In this document: in pieces, positions 10,060 through 22,500 of the stretch
How the letters are laid out: every line of letters starts with the position of its first letter
Numbering within the stretch: position 1 is the stretch's first letter
Assembly (NCBI RefSeq): GCF_001411555.2
Contig: NC_049905.1
Coordinates: 22,062,097-22,126,096 of the forward strand
From: Juglans regia
Lineage: Eukaryota; Streptophyta; Magnoliopsida; Fagales; Juglandaceae
Reading direction: 5' to 3'
Length of the DNA: 64,000 bases
Made by a program: the position numbers and the translations under genes
The notes under the pieces: model-generated
What the model saw: only the letters and a program-made list of their open reading frames with translations
Told to the model about the DNA's origin: nothing
Databases searched by the model: none

Positions 10060-12303
10060 TGGTCATCGTTGTTATTGCTTGTAAAAGAGTATCAGTGATA
10101 TATTAATCTCCCTTCGTAAACTCCTAGCTAGGAATGAAATCGAGATACTGATAGTAAGTAGTTGGATCTGTTTATCATGGAGTGGAGACAAAAAGATTTG
10201 TTAGTCATTTATGTGGGAAATTTTCATCTCATCAATTGCATATGAGTACTAGTGAACAACAATTATTGAATATTAATTAATAAGTCAGAGATCAATCAAA
10301 CCACCAATTATAGTTTAGTATTACATTTTGTTTATGTTCAAAAATGAGATTTAAGATTATGTGGAGAAGCTAATGATCAGCATGTGACTCATTAATCCCC
10401 CTTCCCAAATATAATTGTATCATACTATCATAAAAATATAATAACAAGTCTCATGATGCCACTCCCATAGAAGGTGCGAAGAATCTTGGTTCTTTGTTTT
10501 CATGTACTTTTTTAATCAGCAATATATATTCTTTTTAATTAAAAGATTAATTCTACATACAATAATAAAATATATAAATACTGCATAATCACTTTAAAAA
10601 AGAATATGTTCCTCCTTCGAGGGACAATTTAAATGTAGGTCTCATGTTTTATTTATTTTTTTCAAAACAATTATACAACAGTTACACAATTCATGGTTGT
10701 AAATATCTTTTTTCAAGTAGTAATGCACTGTACTTGGAAGGAATTTTGAAAAAAACAAGGACGAATGTCTGCCTTGAGCAAAAGAGAGAACAGATAAACT
10801 GTCCCTCGAAGGAGGAACCCTTGGACATTTGTTCCTCAAATGAGGAACAAAACGCTGAGCAGCTGGTAGAGAGGAAGGCATGTGTACCACCACCACCCAC
10901 ACGCATATAAATATTAATTCAGAAGTGGAGATCAATGAAAGATCAGCCGGTAGCCAAACCAGAAGAGAGGTGCATGGTGATTGTGGGCGAGCGGGCAATA
11001 GTAAATCACAAAAGGGATGAGGATAATGGATAAATAAAAAGAAAAATAATATAAAGGTTGGAATATAAGCAAGGTACCACCCAATAGAGGTTGACAACAA
11101 GAGTTGTTCATGTATAGAACAAGAGTCCCGTTAAAGATTTCACACATGTAAGACTGTAAGTTATGCAACAATAACGGTTCAACATGTGTCTTCACAGGCA
11201 GCATGTAAGCCAAGTATCGTAAGGTAATCAAAGCAACATATATGTAGGTATACCCGCCCACATCAATTCCCATCATTCAGACGGACGGTAGAAGGTACCC
11301 CAGTTCATCTGTATTCCCCTAAAAGTATCGTAAAATAGTATCATGTGTTCTTCTATGCGTGTCTTTTTGGTAACACAGATGACTTAATTGCGTCAAAACT
11401 CCAAACTTTTCTAGCTTCATCAGCAGTTCACAGTTTTCAGATCTCGTTTGGGTTCACCAGCACCAAGTCTAATGTTTACTGATGAAAAAGGCCGTTCCAA
11501 AATATTGACTCCAACACCATGCTCAATATGTATGCTGCCCTTTTTCATTTGGTAATCAGGAGACACCAAATGAGTTTAATTAAAGCAATGAACTTGTGCG
11601 CAAAATCTGGATCACGCAATTACTTGCGAGAACACCTTGTTGGGTCACTGCAGTGATGTTCATGGCTAATCTTTCTAGTTACTGCCCGGGGTTTGGCCTT
11701 TACATGACAACAACCTGCACGAAGCCATATAATCAGATTACTCTCAGTTGCTAATATGTAAAGCCCAAAGCTCAACACAATGATTTTCCTTTTTCACCTC
11801 AAGTTTATCAAAGCATTATGTATTATCTTGTGAAAAAGCAAATCATTTTTAAGGAAACATGTCAAGTCAAGCGGATAACAAAAATCTGATTCATGGTCAT
11901 GAAAACTAGTTGATGTATATTTGATTTTTTTTTTGTAGAGAACATATATATATACTCACATAGCATCTTCAAGATTGCATGCTACCTATATAAGATCCCA
12001 CGACAAAAGACATGGCAACTTGAACCCAAATAACAAAATTTGCAAGCATTCTCTCAAAGAAATGACCTCAATTCTATTGCCGAAACCAATAGAAATCGCC
12101 CCTGCTACTTGCCAGGTAACTGCATGAAAAAATTGAGCAGGCATGTCTAATTTCGAATCTCCCACAAGAATGCGCATGGAGACTCCACTTGCTCAATGTT
12201 TTCTGCTTTAGACTTTTCAATAGAGAAAAACAATTCTTATCCTTCATTCCCATGCATTGGAAGTCTTTTCCAAAAGCAAAGCGGGAGATATGGACTGTGA
12301 TCC
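10060..12303. other. Intergenic between the LTP gene and the F-box/kelch locus
   Basis: AT-rich sequence without a recognisable gene; the few open frames of 60-150 codons have no domain and cross the inverted repeat at 10608-10850. About 11300-12300 should include the 3' untranslated region of the minus-strand F-box/kelch locus. Confidence 0.5.
10608..10850. repeat. Short inverted repeat plus nested palindrome
   Basis: The 23-nt arm at 10608-10630 (GTTCCTCCTTCGAGGGAC core) is found inverted at 10796-10818 with one difference, separated by 165 bp. Just outside lies a 22-nt palindrome, TTGTTCCTCA-AA-TGAGGAACAA, at 10829-10850 with related sequence. It may be a small TIR element, though no clear target duplication is seen. 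Confidence 0.6.
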
Positions 12304-13807
12304 TCATGCTTGAAGCACCTGACAGTGCACAACGTGACTATTCAAACCACTTCAACCAGCTATACTAGACCACAAATTTGTGATAAGAGTCCAGAACTGG
12401 CCTTTCCCAGGAATATTTTCCCAAAGGTGAGGGTTGCTCTGCACCTGCTTATCCAGACTTGAAACATCGACAAGGCTGATGCTCATGTTGTTACGGATTA
12501 TGCAAAGCTTCCCATTGAGGGAAACAAGAGCAGCAGCCTCAAGAGCACTAGAGCTCCCTAGATGGAGCTTGCTATCTATAAATTTGTTCCACGAATCTGT
12601 TGTTGTATCATAAAATCTAAGCTTGCATCCATCTCGGCAATCCAAGGCATAGAGTTTACCATTTAACGAGATACTAGGGTTCTGCCAACCTGAGACCATG
12701 CCACTACTAATAGAGGTCCAGGCATTTGTTTCAGGAGAATAGGCATCGCTCATGACCTCACGGTGAGACCCAAGACCTTTTAGAAACCACATTCCATTAT
12801 ACACAACTCCAATAAATGGCACCATAGCCATTCTCATATCTGAGATAAAGCTCCACTGATTCTTGTTAGGATCATAAACTTCAGCAGAACAGAGAGTCCT
12901 TTGGATCCCTTCACATTCCCCACCGGCCACATAAAGGCAGTTATTTATGACACATGAACCAAAGAAATTACGTCTTCGCAGCATATCTGGTGCCCTATGC
13001 CATTTATTTGCCCGGGCGCTGTAGAAAATGACCCGTCGCATGGATCCCTTGAGAGGATCTTTTCCTCCAAATAAGTACAGGCGGCAACCATTAAGAACGG
13101 CACATCCAAAACCCAGTGCTTCAGAATATTCCCCAGGGACAGGGGGAAGTGGCTGCCATAGTTGGTAGGTGGGATCAAAAGCATGCCAAGAAATCCTTCC
13201 ATCACGGTCTCTTTTGATGACATAAACCCACTCTTCTGCCATTCCAAGACTTTTCCTAAGAGAATAAAAGAAGTTTCCAGTGAGAAGAAGGTACCATCTC
13301 TTGCAAACTAGACGGAGCTTTCTATGTTCAACACGAGGGACTTGGATCAAACAAGCAATGGCGAGATCATCAGGAAGGCCAGACAGGAGAGGTAGCTGCA
13401 CTCGTGTTCTTTAGCGTCGTGAGTTTTTGCTCTTGTGTGCTTTAGGATTGATATCAGGCTGAATGCAAATCTTTGACCCTGGAACAAATTTTCTTGCACT
13501 GGCAACAGCTTTCAAGCTTGAATCAACTTTGCAATAGCACGATACAGAATCGACCTGAGAATTTTATATGTTAGCATGCAAGATACATTTTTTTACTAGT
13601 GTGAGGATGCAAGATACACCAAGATGTACGTACACCAAAAAAGGGGGCAAACATAACAAATAAACAAAAATGAGAACCAAAACGACCATGTTAAAGATGC
13701 TATTGAGTATAACCACCTTTTGCAACGATTTGGATCACAACCTTGGTTCTATGAGCATGTTTGTGGGAAAAGACAAGAATTCAAACAAACATGAGTATAC
13801 ACAGATT

Positions 13808-14020
13808 AAGCTTGGAAAATTATGGAGTGCCAGGCACTCAGATAATGGCACGTCTGATATTACTTTATATCTCTTAAACAAGGCAATATACTGATGTGCC
13901 AAAAAACCAAGAGTAGAAACAAGTGAAGCTTGGAAAAACAGGGAGCAGCAGACACTCAGATGATGGATATTACTTTATGCCTATCAAACAAGGAAATACG
14001 ATGATGTGCCAATACATAGT
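13808..14020. repeat. Imperfect tandem duplication, period 118 bp
   Basis: AAGCTTGGAAAA... at 13808 recurs at 13926, with CACTCAGATRATGG, ATTACTTTAT and GATGTGCCAA in the same order in both copies. It lies in the intron of the F-box/kelch locus. Confidence 0.7.
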
Positions 14021-14949
14021 ATCTGCAGAAAAGGATGGGCAATTAAGCATCTGGAAATCAATAAGCATCATGAAATCTCATGAGTAAGCAACCGAAAAGG
14101 CATCATAACCACTGCCAACCACATTTTAAGAAAATTAAATAAGAGCATTTGATGCATGTAGCAGCGCTTCTTTTCCTTATCATTTTCTAAAGCAAATCAT
14201 GAGTCAGGAATAGCCAATCACCCAGGCCCATTAGAAAACTATCCCCAGGACAATTGATCGGAACTTGGAATTTCAAAGTTTGGTTCTATTCAGAAGGGGG
14301 TAGAGGCTTCAGGAGATTTGATCGACGGGTGGGTGCATGACAATGAACCAAAAAGGTATTGAGGTTTTGGATGCTCCTCATGTAGTCATAGTTTCTTATC
14401 TTCTTTATTAAGTCAGAGTGCTAGACGCTTGTATCCTAGGTCAGGACGTGCATCTTGTTCTTTTTTTTTTAATAAGCAATTATGAATTTTATTGATGAAT
14501 AATGATAGGCATACCCCATGTTCATTCCTCCTCATAAATAATTGATCCATAATAAGATAGCAAAAGCCACACTCTGAAAATATATGGTCTTCCTCAGCCA
14601 TTTATAATTTATTCTCAAGTGGTGTCAAAAAGAAAGAAATCTTAAGTTTAAGTCATTAGCCATCCTCAGTCAGGATGTGCACTAAACATGCCTAGGAAGC
14701 AGACTACTTGGACCTGTGCCAAACCATGATATTGAAGAAATAATTTTAGACACAGATGAGGGAATTGGTCATCTTCAGAGTATATCAATAGACAGATACA
14801 TAGGCAATTAGTTGAAAATAATGACAGAGAAAAAAGGGAATCAAGAAAAAATAAAGACAACATGAATGTCATGATCCTAGGGGTTAATGGTTTAACTAGT
14901 CACTCGTCAGCAGTCATATGTTTTTTTAAATAAGGTTAGGCTTGTTGCA

Positions 14950-15460
14950 ATTGCTAATGTTATGATCCTAAAGGTGCCGAGTCCCATATTGTCTCCTTAC
15001 TAGATGAAAATGGTTTTATAATGATTCCAAGGACTCTAATGGTAACCTTGACTAGTCTTGTTGAAGTATAAGCGAAGATGTGACTAGTGCTTTCCTTGAG
15101 TTTTTAAGATTAGGTATCACCGCTGGCACCACGTCCTGAATTCAAGTCATTGGGGCAATGACCAGACTAGATTGAAATGCCTCGGTATTATGTATGGACA
15201 TACTATTAATAATCATTAAATACTGATAAGTGAGCAGAGTTACCAAAAGATAAAATGTTACCTTTAATCAATGTCGATAGAGTGGGCCGCCATCAACGTC
15301 GAATTTGGAAGTGTGATGGAATGTTACAATCTTAAAGGGGAGAAATCCCACAATGATTCGGTACTAGGTGGAACTGGGCTTTATGATAATTCCAAGAAGC
15401 TCCAATAGCAACCATGACTAGTCATTTTACTTATCAAAAAACTATGACTAGTCATTTTGA
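14950..15460. repeat. Diverged direct repeat in the F-box/kelch intron
   Basis: ATGTTATGATCCTAAAGG...TTATAATGATTCCAAGG...CTTGACTAGTC at about 14958-15058 is echoed by ATGTTACAATCTTAAAGG...TATGATAATTCCAAG...CATGACTAGTC at about 15322-15426. It looks like remains of an unidentified repeat. Confidence 0.45.
15429..15443 (+). mobile_element. Minute retroposed tail (15 nt) between 15-bp direct repeats
   Basis: ACTTATCAAAAAACT is flanked by ATGACTAGTCATTTT at 15414-15428 and 15444-15458. The layout is that of a target-primed insertion reduced to its 3' tail. Confidence 0.6.
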
Positions 15461-15936
15461 AGAATATAGTAGATGTGGCTAGGAATTCCTTTTTGATGGG
15501 TTGGCTACGACTTTCCTAAGGTACTTAAATGTCAAGCTTTTGATCCAAAAGCCATAACACGGCCTAATATTGATTACACCATGCTTTTGAATCAACGTCC
15601 ATTGTGGCCCACTTGATCGATATTTACCCAATGGTAGCCTTTCTCTTGTGGTGGCTCCACTCACCTATCAATACTAATTTTTTTTTTATATAAGTCATCT
15701 ATCAATATCAAGTACTTTTAATACTATGCTCATATATGAAGACATTTTAATACAGCCTATAGATCGCCAGCCGTAACTCGCACCCATAACACGGTGTTTG
15801 CTCTATGACCAAGTGCTAGACCATTGATTCAAAAGCCCTAGAACTACTAGAAGCTAGATGCTAATTAAGTTAAACCTTACTCATTAGGATTGTAATAATG
15901 AAAAATTCACAACAATTCAAACTTTTTGCAATTACT

Positions 15937-16024
15937 CTTTTTTTTTTTTTTTTTTTATAAGTAATCAAGAAGTTTTATTCACAGTAATAAGCAAAGCCCA
16001 AGTACACATGAAGTATACATGTGA
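15937..16024 (-). mobile_element. 5'-truncated LINE/SINE tail with target-site duplication
   Basis: A poly(T) run followed by ATAAGTAATCAAGAAGTTTT is, on the minus strand, an element 3' end with a poly(A) tail. The 88-bp insert is flanked by 18-bp repeats (AAACTTTTTGCAATTACT at 15919-15936 and 16025-16042, one mismatch). A similar poly(T) 3' end, without clear flanks, is at 14460-14490. Confidence 0.65.
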
Positions 16025-17189
16025 AAACTTTTTGCAAGTACTGATAAAACTAACAAAGAAAACAGCAAAATTACTTGGAAGCCTTTCAAAAGGAAGACCA
16101 TCTATGCAATGGATGAAAAGAGTTTCATAATTAGATAGATACCCAGGGGGGGAAAGATGACTGTTGATACTACAAAAAGGAAAAAGGAATAAATTGGGGA
16201 AACTTAAAACTGAATACAGTAACATCCACCCATAAATTGAGATAATCAAGGAATTTCCAAGCAAAACTTTTAACACCTAAACGATCCATAATCATGGCAC
16301 CATTTATTTGAAATACATAATTTCATACAAAAATCAAATATTGAGTTGGAGACGCCTAATTATTTGATGCTTCCATGAACTACCCTCTCCGCCTAGCTCC
16401 TAATAAATTTTAATTTGAATGAATGTAAGAACAAGAAACCGGCCAAACTAAAACCCGGACTAATCCTATAGTCCATTTATAATCATTAAAGATTGGTGCA
16501 GTAACAACTTTCCCGTGATGAGAAATGCTAGATTGCAAATTCCATGCACTCCAAAAAAGCAAGCAAATCTGGGACCCACATGAAAAAACCCACACTTCAA
16601 TGGTGGGCCCTACTTTTTCCTAAAGGGAGTGTGTGGGACTTGCACACCTAGGACTGTACAAATCATTTATCTTCCCATCAAGAGAATCAATTATCCCATT
16701 AGAATATAAAATAAATTCAAAAGATAAAATAACATATCTAAAGAGCCACTTGACTCTCATTGAACAGCAGCCCGTCTATATGCCTTATTCTTACACAAAT
16801 GCAGCCGCAAGTAACACCAAATGAGAAATCAACTAGCAACAGCAACAGAATTCAGAAGGACCACAGTTTTTTGTCATAAATGCCCTAAAAGATTGCACTT
16901 TCAACAAAAATCTCAATGTGGGGGTTTCCAATCCCGTAGAAAGAACACCCTAAACAGGAAATGCAAGTGATCAAAAAAACCAAACCTCGTACACAAGCCC
17001 ACTAAAAATACTTAAAGAAATGCACAAATCTAAACAAGAGTACATCTGGGTGTCTCTGAAAGTTCATCAATTTACAGAAAATAGGTTTTTTTTTATAAAA
17101 AATAATGTAAAGAAAGGTTATGGATCGACTATACTAACCAGTGGAGCTTGAACTCGGATGCCCCTTGGAGCATTCGAAGATTGTTCCAT

Positions 17190-17600
17190 CTCAGACGCTC
17201 GCACTCATAGAACTAGTCAAAAAGCCTAAACCCAGAATCAAGAAAAGTTAAGAGAAACTTCATAGGCTCAGTTCGAGAGCTCTTTCAACCTTGAGTTCGC
17301 CTTCACTCCCTTGAATCCGATGCTAAATACCAAAACGTTAAAAAGCAAAAAAAAAAAAAAAAAATCCAGTCTTTTTGTTACTCTGCGCAAATGCAAACCA
17401 ACAAACACCGAACTAGCTCTTCCAAGTTCAAACAGCAACCATAACAACAAAACGTGAGGGTTTCTCTCTCTACCCCTCTCCCTAACCAAGACAGCATGTT
17501 TCTTTCTAACTGATGAGTATAGCTGGAGCCTGGACAAATGGACCACAGCAACTTGTGATTTTCTTTTTGGGTGATGCTGGGAGCTCCCGCTCTCGCTGGG
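17190..17600 (-). promoter_or_regulatory. Leader and promoter region of the F-box/kelch locus
   Basis: Sequence upstream of the ATG at 17189. It holds a long A run (17347-17365, T run on the coding strand) and pyrimidine-rich stretches usual for plant leaders. The open frames of 92-102 codons here have no recognisable domain. Confidence 0.35.
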
Positions 17601-18356
17601 CGCTGTAGCATTATTTTACGAGGTTTGCTGCGCATCAGTCGGAATTCGCAATATATCTCACGGGTATTTTTTTTTTTTTTTTTCACTCATTGAATGTGAG
17701 GCTTTCGACTGATAAGAATATTTTTTTTTATTTTATATATGTTTTGTTTAAATAATTTTTTATATAAATTCTTTAATATTTTAAAATATATTAAAAAAAT
17801 AAAATAAATTTAAAATATCATTAAAAAGATATTTTTAATCTGAAAGTAAAAAAAATATATATTAAAAAATATTTTCTTAATCATGAAATAAAATAAAAAA
17901 TTATAAAAATATTAAAAAATATTTTTATAATTTTTTATTTTACTTTATGATTAAGAAAGTATTTTTTAATAATATTATGATTTTTTTTAAATATTTAAAA
18001 TAGTGCCCTCATTAGGGGCTTCTGTTGGGCTTAGCAGGTACTTTTTTATGTGTATTTTTTTAATTTATTTTTTATATAGATTTTTTGTACACTTTTAAAT
18101 ATTTTTAAAAAATAAAATAAATTTAAAATATTATTAAAAAACACTTCATTAATCAGAAAGTAAAAAAAATCATAATTAAGAAAGTATTTTTTATTCTACT
18201 TCGTAATTAAGAAAGTGTTTTTTAATAATATTGTAATTTTTATTTTATTTTTTAAAATATTTAAAATTATTAAAAATATCTATATAAAAAAAAACTAAAA
18301 AATACACTTAAAAAAATACTACAGCCCAACAGGAGCCCCCAGCGGGGCATGTAGCA
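17570..18356. mobile_element. Nested AT-rich MITE cluster with related GC-rich ends
   Basis: Three related GC-rich termini occur: GAGCTCCCGCTCTCGCTGGGCGCTGTAGC near 17580-17610, GCCCTCATTAGGGGCTTCTG at 18004, and its inverted partner AGGAGCCCCCAGCGGGGC at 18331. The last two bound an element of about 355 bp (18001-18356) as terminal inverted repeats. Between 17700 and 18000 AT-rich sequence includes a near-perfect hairpin (17875-17956). I infer at least two copies of one MITE family. Confidence 0.6.
17875..17956. repeat. Near-perfect AT-rich hairpin, arms about 39 nt
   Basis: TCTTAATCATGAAATAAAAT... pairs with ...ATTTTACTTTATGATTAAGA across a short loop, with about two mismatches. Confidence 0.75.
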
Positions 18357-18780
18357 TTTTCCTTTTTTTTTTTTTTTTTTTTTTTTGTTTTTTATGTCCT
18401 TGAAAAGGGGAGGACGTGGTGATCAACGTAACAATCTTTCCTAAACCGGCTGGAAGGGACTATAGGAACATATTCTTGCTGCAAAATATCTAATTTGAGC
18501 TATAACTATTGTCTCAATAGCAACCCCTTAAGTGTTTAGCTGTCCAAAGTCATCTCATGACTCAAAAGTCAGGTTTTATTACTATAAGTAATTTCAACTT
18601 ATGTTCTAACTCGAATTCCTGACCTTGAAGCCATGAAATATCAACTCGTACCAACTAAGCCATCACTTTAGTGGTTTCTAATTTTCATAAATGTGTAGAA
18701 ATCTCATTCATATATACTAACCAATATTCACATACAATTTTAAATAAATAATTTGTTAAAGTTTATTTTTAAGAGTTTTA

Positions 18781-18925
18781 TTACATACAGTCACTTTTAC
18801 GTATTCATTGCACATTCTACTGATGATTGGTCAAAATAGTTATTTTATATTAAAAAAAAGTTATGCAACCAATCACATCAATAAAGTGTATAAAAAATAT
18901 ACAAAAATGACTGTATATAAAATTT
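18781..18925. mobile_element. MITE, family A
   Basis: Begins TTACATACAGTCACTTTTACG and ends with the inverse (CAAAAATGACTGTATATAA). A related copy lies at 38899-39045, sharing TTTTATATTAAAAAAAAGT and CCAATCACAT. Confidence 0.7.
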
Positions 18926-19599
18926 TTATAATTTTCTAACTAATTGCAAAGGCCTGATAATCGGATAAGAGAGCAATGAATTAATACTATTTTTTTGTTG
19001 CCATTTATGGGCTCAAACCCTATTCTTTTTATTTTTTATTTTTTCATTGGGTCAAACTTAATTCGGAAAGGAGAGGGAGACAAGTAGTAATATTTTAGAA
19101 TATTGATCTAAATTGATCTGTAAATAGTAATATTTTAGGAAAATGTTATATGTTCCAATATTGGGTCCCAATGATGGGTCTCGATAGATTTGTTTTACTT
19201 AATGATTAAGGAAATATTTTTAAAAATATTGTGATTTTAAAAAAAATATATGTTGAAGAGGATTAAAAAAATACATGAAAAAAAATAATAAAAGAAAAAA
19301 GGGAGTGCACTAATTGCGAGAATTCCTCTCGGTAGCTGCAGTGTTACCCAATATTTTATGAGTCTCATTAAGATGTGTTTAAATATCAATAGGTTGATAT
19401 GTGTGTTTGAATATATGAAATATGTTGAAATGAGTTTAATTTTTTTATAGAAAGTTGAAAAAGTAATGGACCCCAATAATGATTGGTTTGGAATGAGTTG
19501 ACCTCACTCCAACAACCAAATACAACCAAGTGAGTTTTGGTTTTGAAATACACTAGTATTCTACCTTGTCCTCGCATTTTTTATTTTTTATTTTTTAGT

Positions 19600-22500
19600 T
19601 TTTTTAAAAAGCATTATATATTGAAAGGCCTCTATAAAAGAGATTGAACATAGTGTGGAGTTTCCTCCGTATCAACTTTAAAACCCGTAATGAGTAAAGC
19701 ATTCTTTCTCAAAGTATGAGCTACTTCATTAGCTTACCTATTAATATATCTAACTGACCATAGCATTGAAGCCTTTGTTTGGTATTTGAAATGAGCATCC
19801 AATCCAAGTTAAAAAAAACTCTCATGCTATATGTAAGACTAACTTGTATCATGGATTTGATGAGTATTTCTTTTCCTACTTGAGATAGGAATTCCAGCTT
19901 CTGATTACTTAAATCTCACTCTCACACTATCCATAATACTTTTGAAAGATTGTAATCTAGATCTTCCTATCAAAGTTGGCAAACAAAGGTATTTTTCATA
20001 TGAGCTTGTAGATCAAATACCTGCTATGGTAGTGATTACATCTCTTGTTGTTTTCCTTGTGTTGCTGTTGAGAAATATAGATGTTTTTTTCTTTATTCAA
20101 ACTCTGGCCTGAGGCTTGTTCATAACTTTCAAGTAATCTTTCGAATTGGCTCCATTCCAAGGAACTAGCCATGCAGAACAATAGGATGTCGTCTGCAAAA
20201 AATAGAAAATTAATATGGAGCTGTCATCTTGCCATTCAGATGCCAGTGATCATACATTTTTCATCAGCTCTATTGAGCAGCGAGTTATGTGTTTCTGAGT
20301 ATAGGATGAAAATGTAAGGTGATAATGGATCACCTTGGCTTATGCCCCTTGATGGTTGAAAGGTACTTTGTGAAACTCCATTAAGAATAATCGAGTAAGA
20401 CACGGTAGAGACATGCTACATGATGAGGTCAGTCCATTTACTAAAAAGCCCATTTTGTCCATAACTGCCTTAAGAAACTTCCATTTAATTCTGTCTTATG
20501 TTTTACTCATGTCCAACTTTAGTGTCATGTACCCAGTATTTCCCTTCATTCTACTTTGCATTGTGTGCATCAATTCATATGCAACCATCATACCATCTGA
20601 TATTAATCTCCTAGGATCAAACACACTTTGAGTGGGAGAAATGATCATTGGCAGTATATTTTTCATTCTTTTAGCCAAGACTTTTAAAATGATCTTGTAC
20701 ACTACATTGCATAAACTAATTGGCTCATACTCAATGACTTTTATGGGGGCTTTAATCTTAGGAATCAGTACTATGAATATCCCATTAATATTATTTGTCC
20801 ATCTATTTCAATTAAAGGCTGCCAGGAATGCATAATAACGTCTTGTCCAATTATATTCCAATGATCTTCGAAGAAGATTACATGGACGCCATCTAGTCTA
20901 GGAGAGCTTAGGGGATTCATTTGAAAAACAACTTCTTTTATCTCTGTGGAAGTAAACTCTTGTAGCAACATTTCATTTATTTCCTCAATAACTATAGTTT
21001 TCATAAATTGCAAGTAATCTTTAATTTCTTTACAATCTGATTTAGTAAAAAGGTCTTGGAAATAATTTTGGAACATCTTACTTATCTCCTATAAGGAGGT
21101 AGTTGTTACCAATGTTTTGAATACCGTACTAGTCAAGGTACTGGAACAAAATATTTCGATACCGGTATCGTTTCGTGTACCGTTTTGGAATAATTGATAT
21201 ATGAATAAATTACATATATAAATTATATTCTAAAATAATAGTCTATATATGAATAAATTATATATAAATACATATATATAAATTATAAATGGCCTAATCT
21301 GAATTGGAGGTAAAAAAATAAGCTTGTAGTTTGAAAAAATGAAAAAACAATTAAAGGCTGAAATATAGGCCGGTACAGGCCGAAATTGAGGCTAGTATTT
21401 GGGCCAATACGCAACGTAGATGGTACCTGAACCGGCCTAGTGGCCGGTACGGAAAATATCGATTGTACCGGCCGGTACGGTACGAGATTAAAAACAGTGG
21501 TTGTTACCCCATGCCCATCAGTGATACTTTTGTTGGTATTTGTCTACCTTCTATGAGATGCACACTTGTGAAAGAATTTTGTACTTATGTCCCCCTCCTT
21601 TAGTCATCTGTGTTTGACTCTTTATTTCCATTTTAAATCATCTACTTCCAACATGAGGTCCACTTCCTTCTGTAATTGCTTGACTTCCTTAGTGTGATAT
21701 CCAAGGTTAATTTCTTGGAGAGATTTTTTTTGTGCTAATTTGGTTTCAATGGTTCCTTTCTGCTCTCTATACTTCTCCTTGCTCCATGTCATCAATCTAA
21801 CTTTACATCTGGTCAAACCTTCAATGGCTACTTTTAGAGATCTATTGAAAAATGCATAACAAAACCAAGCTTCCTTAATTAGATCACTACATTCCCCTCT
21901 TTTAACCCAGCTAACTTCATATCTTAAAGGTCTCTCTTCTTCCCAGAAAAAGGTTCACATTCTTTAGTTAGAGAGATAAGGATTGAGTTATCATCTGAGC
22001 TAGAGACGGCTAGGTTGCTAGCATTAATGGTAGAAAACAGGTTGATCGTATCAGAATTACCCAATGATCTGTCAAGTCTTTCTTTAGTGAAATTATTCCC
22101 ATCTATATTGTTGCTCCAAGTAAATCCGTCCCCCTTATAGCCCAAATCATTAAGCCACTGTCCTCCATTGCTTTTCTGAAGTATTCTATATGAGCATAAG
22201 GCCAATCGAGCCTCCACACTTCTCATGTATATGAAGAATCTCATTAAAATCCCTTATACATAGCCAAGCCATATGAGCTGGTGGTTTCCATAAAAACAAG
22301 TGAGTAGCCAGGCCCCTCTAAATTGTCTTCTTGCTTGACTTTTACAGAGTTATGCCTTCTAGTAAAAGAGTCCAAATCAATCTCCGTGTTAGATTTTCAA
22401 AACATTGTTAAACCACCACTCCATCCCTTATTATCAACCACAAAACTTTGGTCAAAACCAATTTGATTTCTAACATTTTTCACTTTTCTCCTACTGTTTT

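Larger units (their letters stand above)
12304..17189 (-). pseudogene. F-box/kelch-repeat gene (At1g55270 type) with two in-frame stop codons
   Basis: Homologous along its whole length to the plant F-box/kelch protein At1g55270, a likely substrate receptor of SCF ubiquitin ligases. Exon 1 is 17189-17139 (MEQSSNAPRG..., donor GTTAGT) and exon 2 is 13554-12304 (acceptor TTCTCAG), with a 3.6-kb intron between them. Together they give 433 codons, close to the family length, without any frameshift. The F-box (LPDDLAIACL...VCKRWY) and kelch repeats (LYLFGGKD, LYVAGGECEG) are clear, and the conserved end HCQVLQA is present. Two sense codons are stops: TAA at 13413-13411 (codon 65) and TGA at 12354-12352 (codon 418, CGA expected). 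The open stretch from 13401 lacks an ATG at its front (GTG). Reinitiation at a later Met would lose the F-box. Most likely a recent pseudogene; assembly error is the alternative. Confidence 0.82.

Noticed and set aside
12352..13401. A 349-codon open frame as a complete F-box/kelch gene on its own
   Set aside because: Its first codon is GTG with an in-frame stop four codons upstream, and family homology continues on both sides of the flanking stops; it is the middle of a longer, broken gene.
14440..14670. Target duplication (GTCAGGAYGTGCA) around a poly(T)-ended element at 14460
   Set aside because: The flanking match is short and imperfect; not enough to define an insertion.
17268..17686. 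Two open frames upstream of the F-box/kelch start
   Set aside because: They lie in the leader/promoter, overlap each other in different frames and include homopolymer runs.
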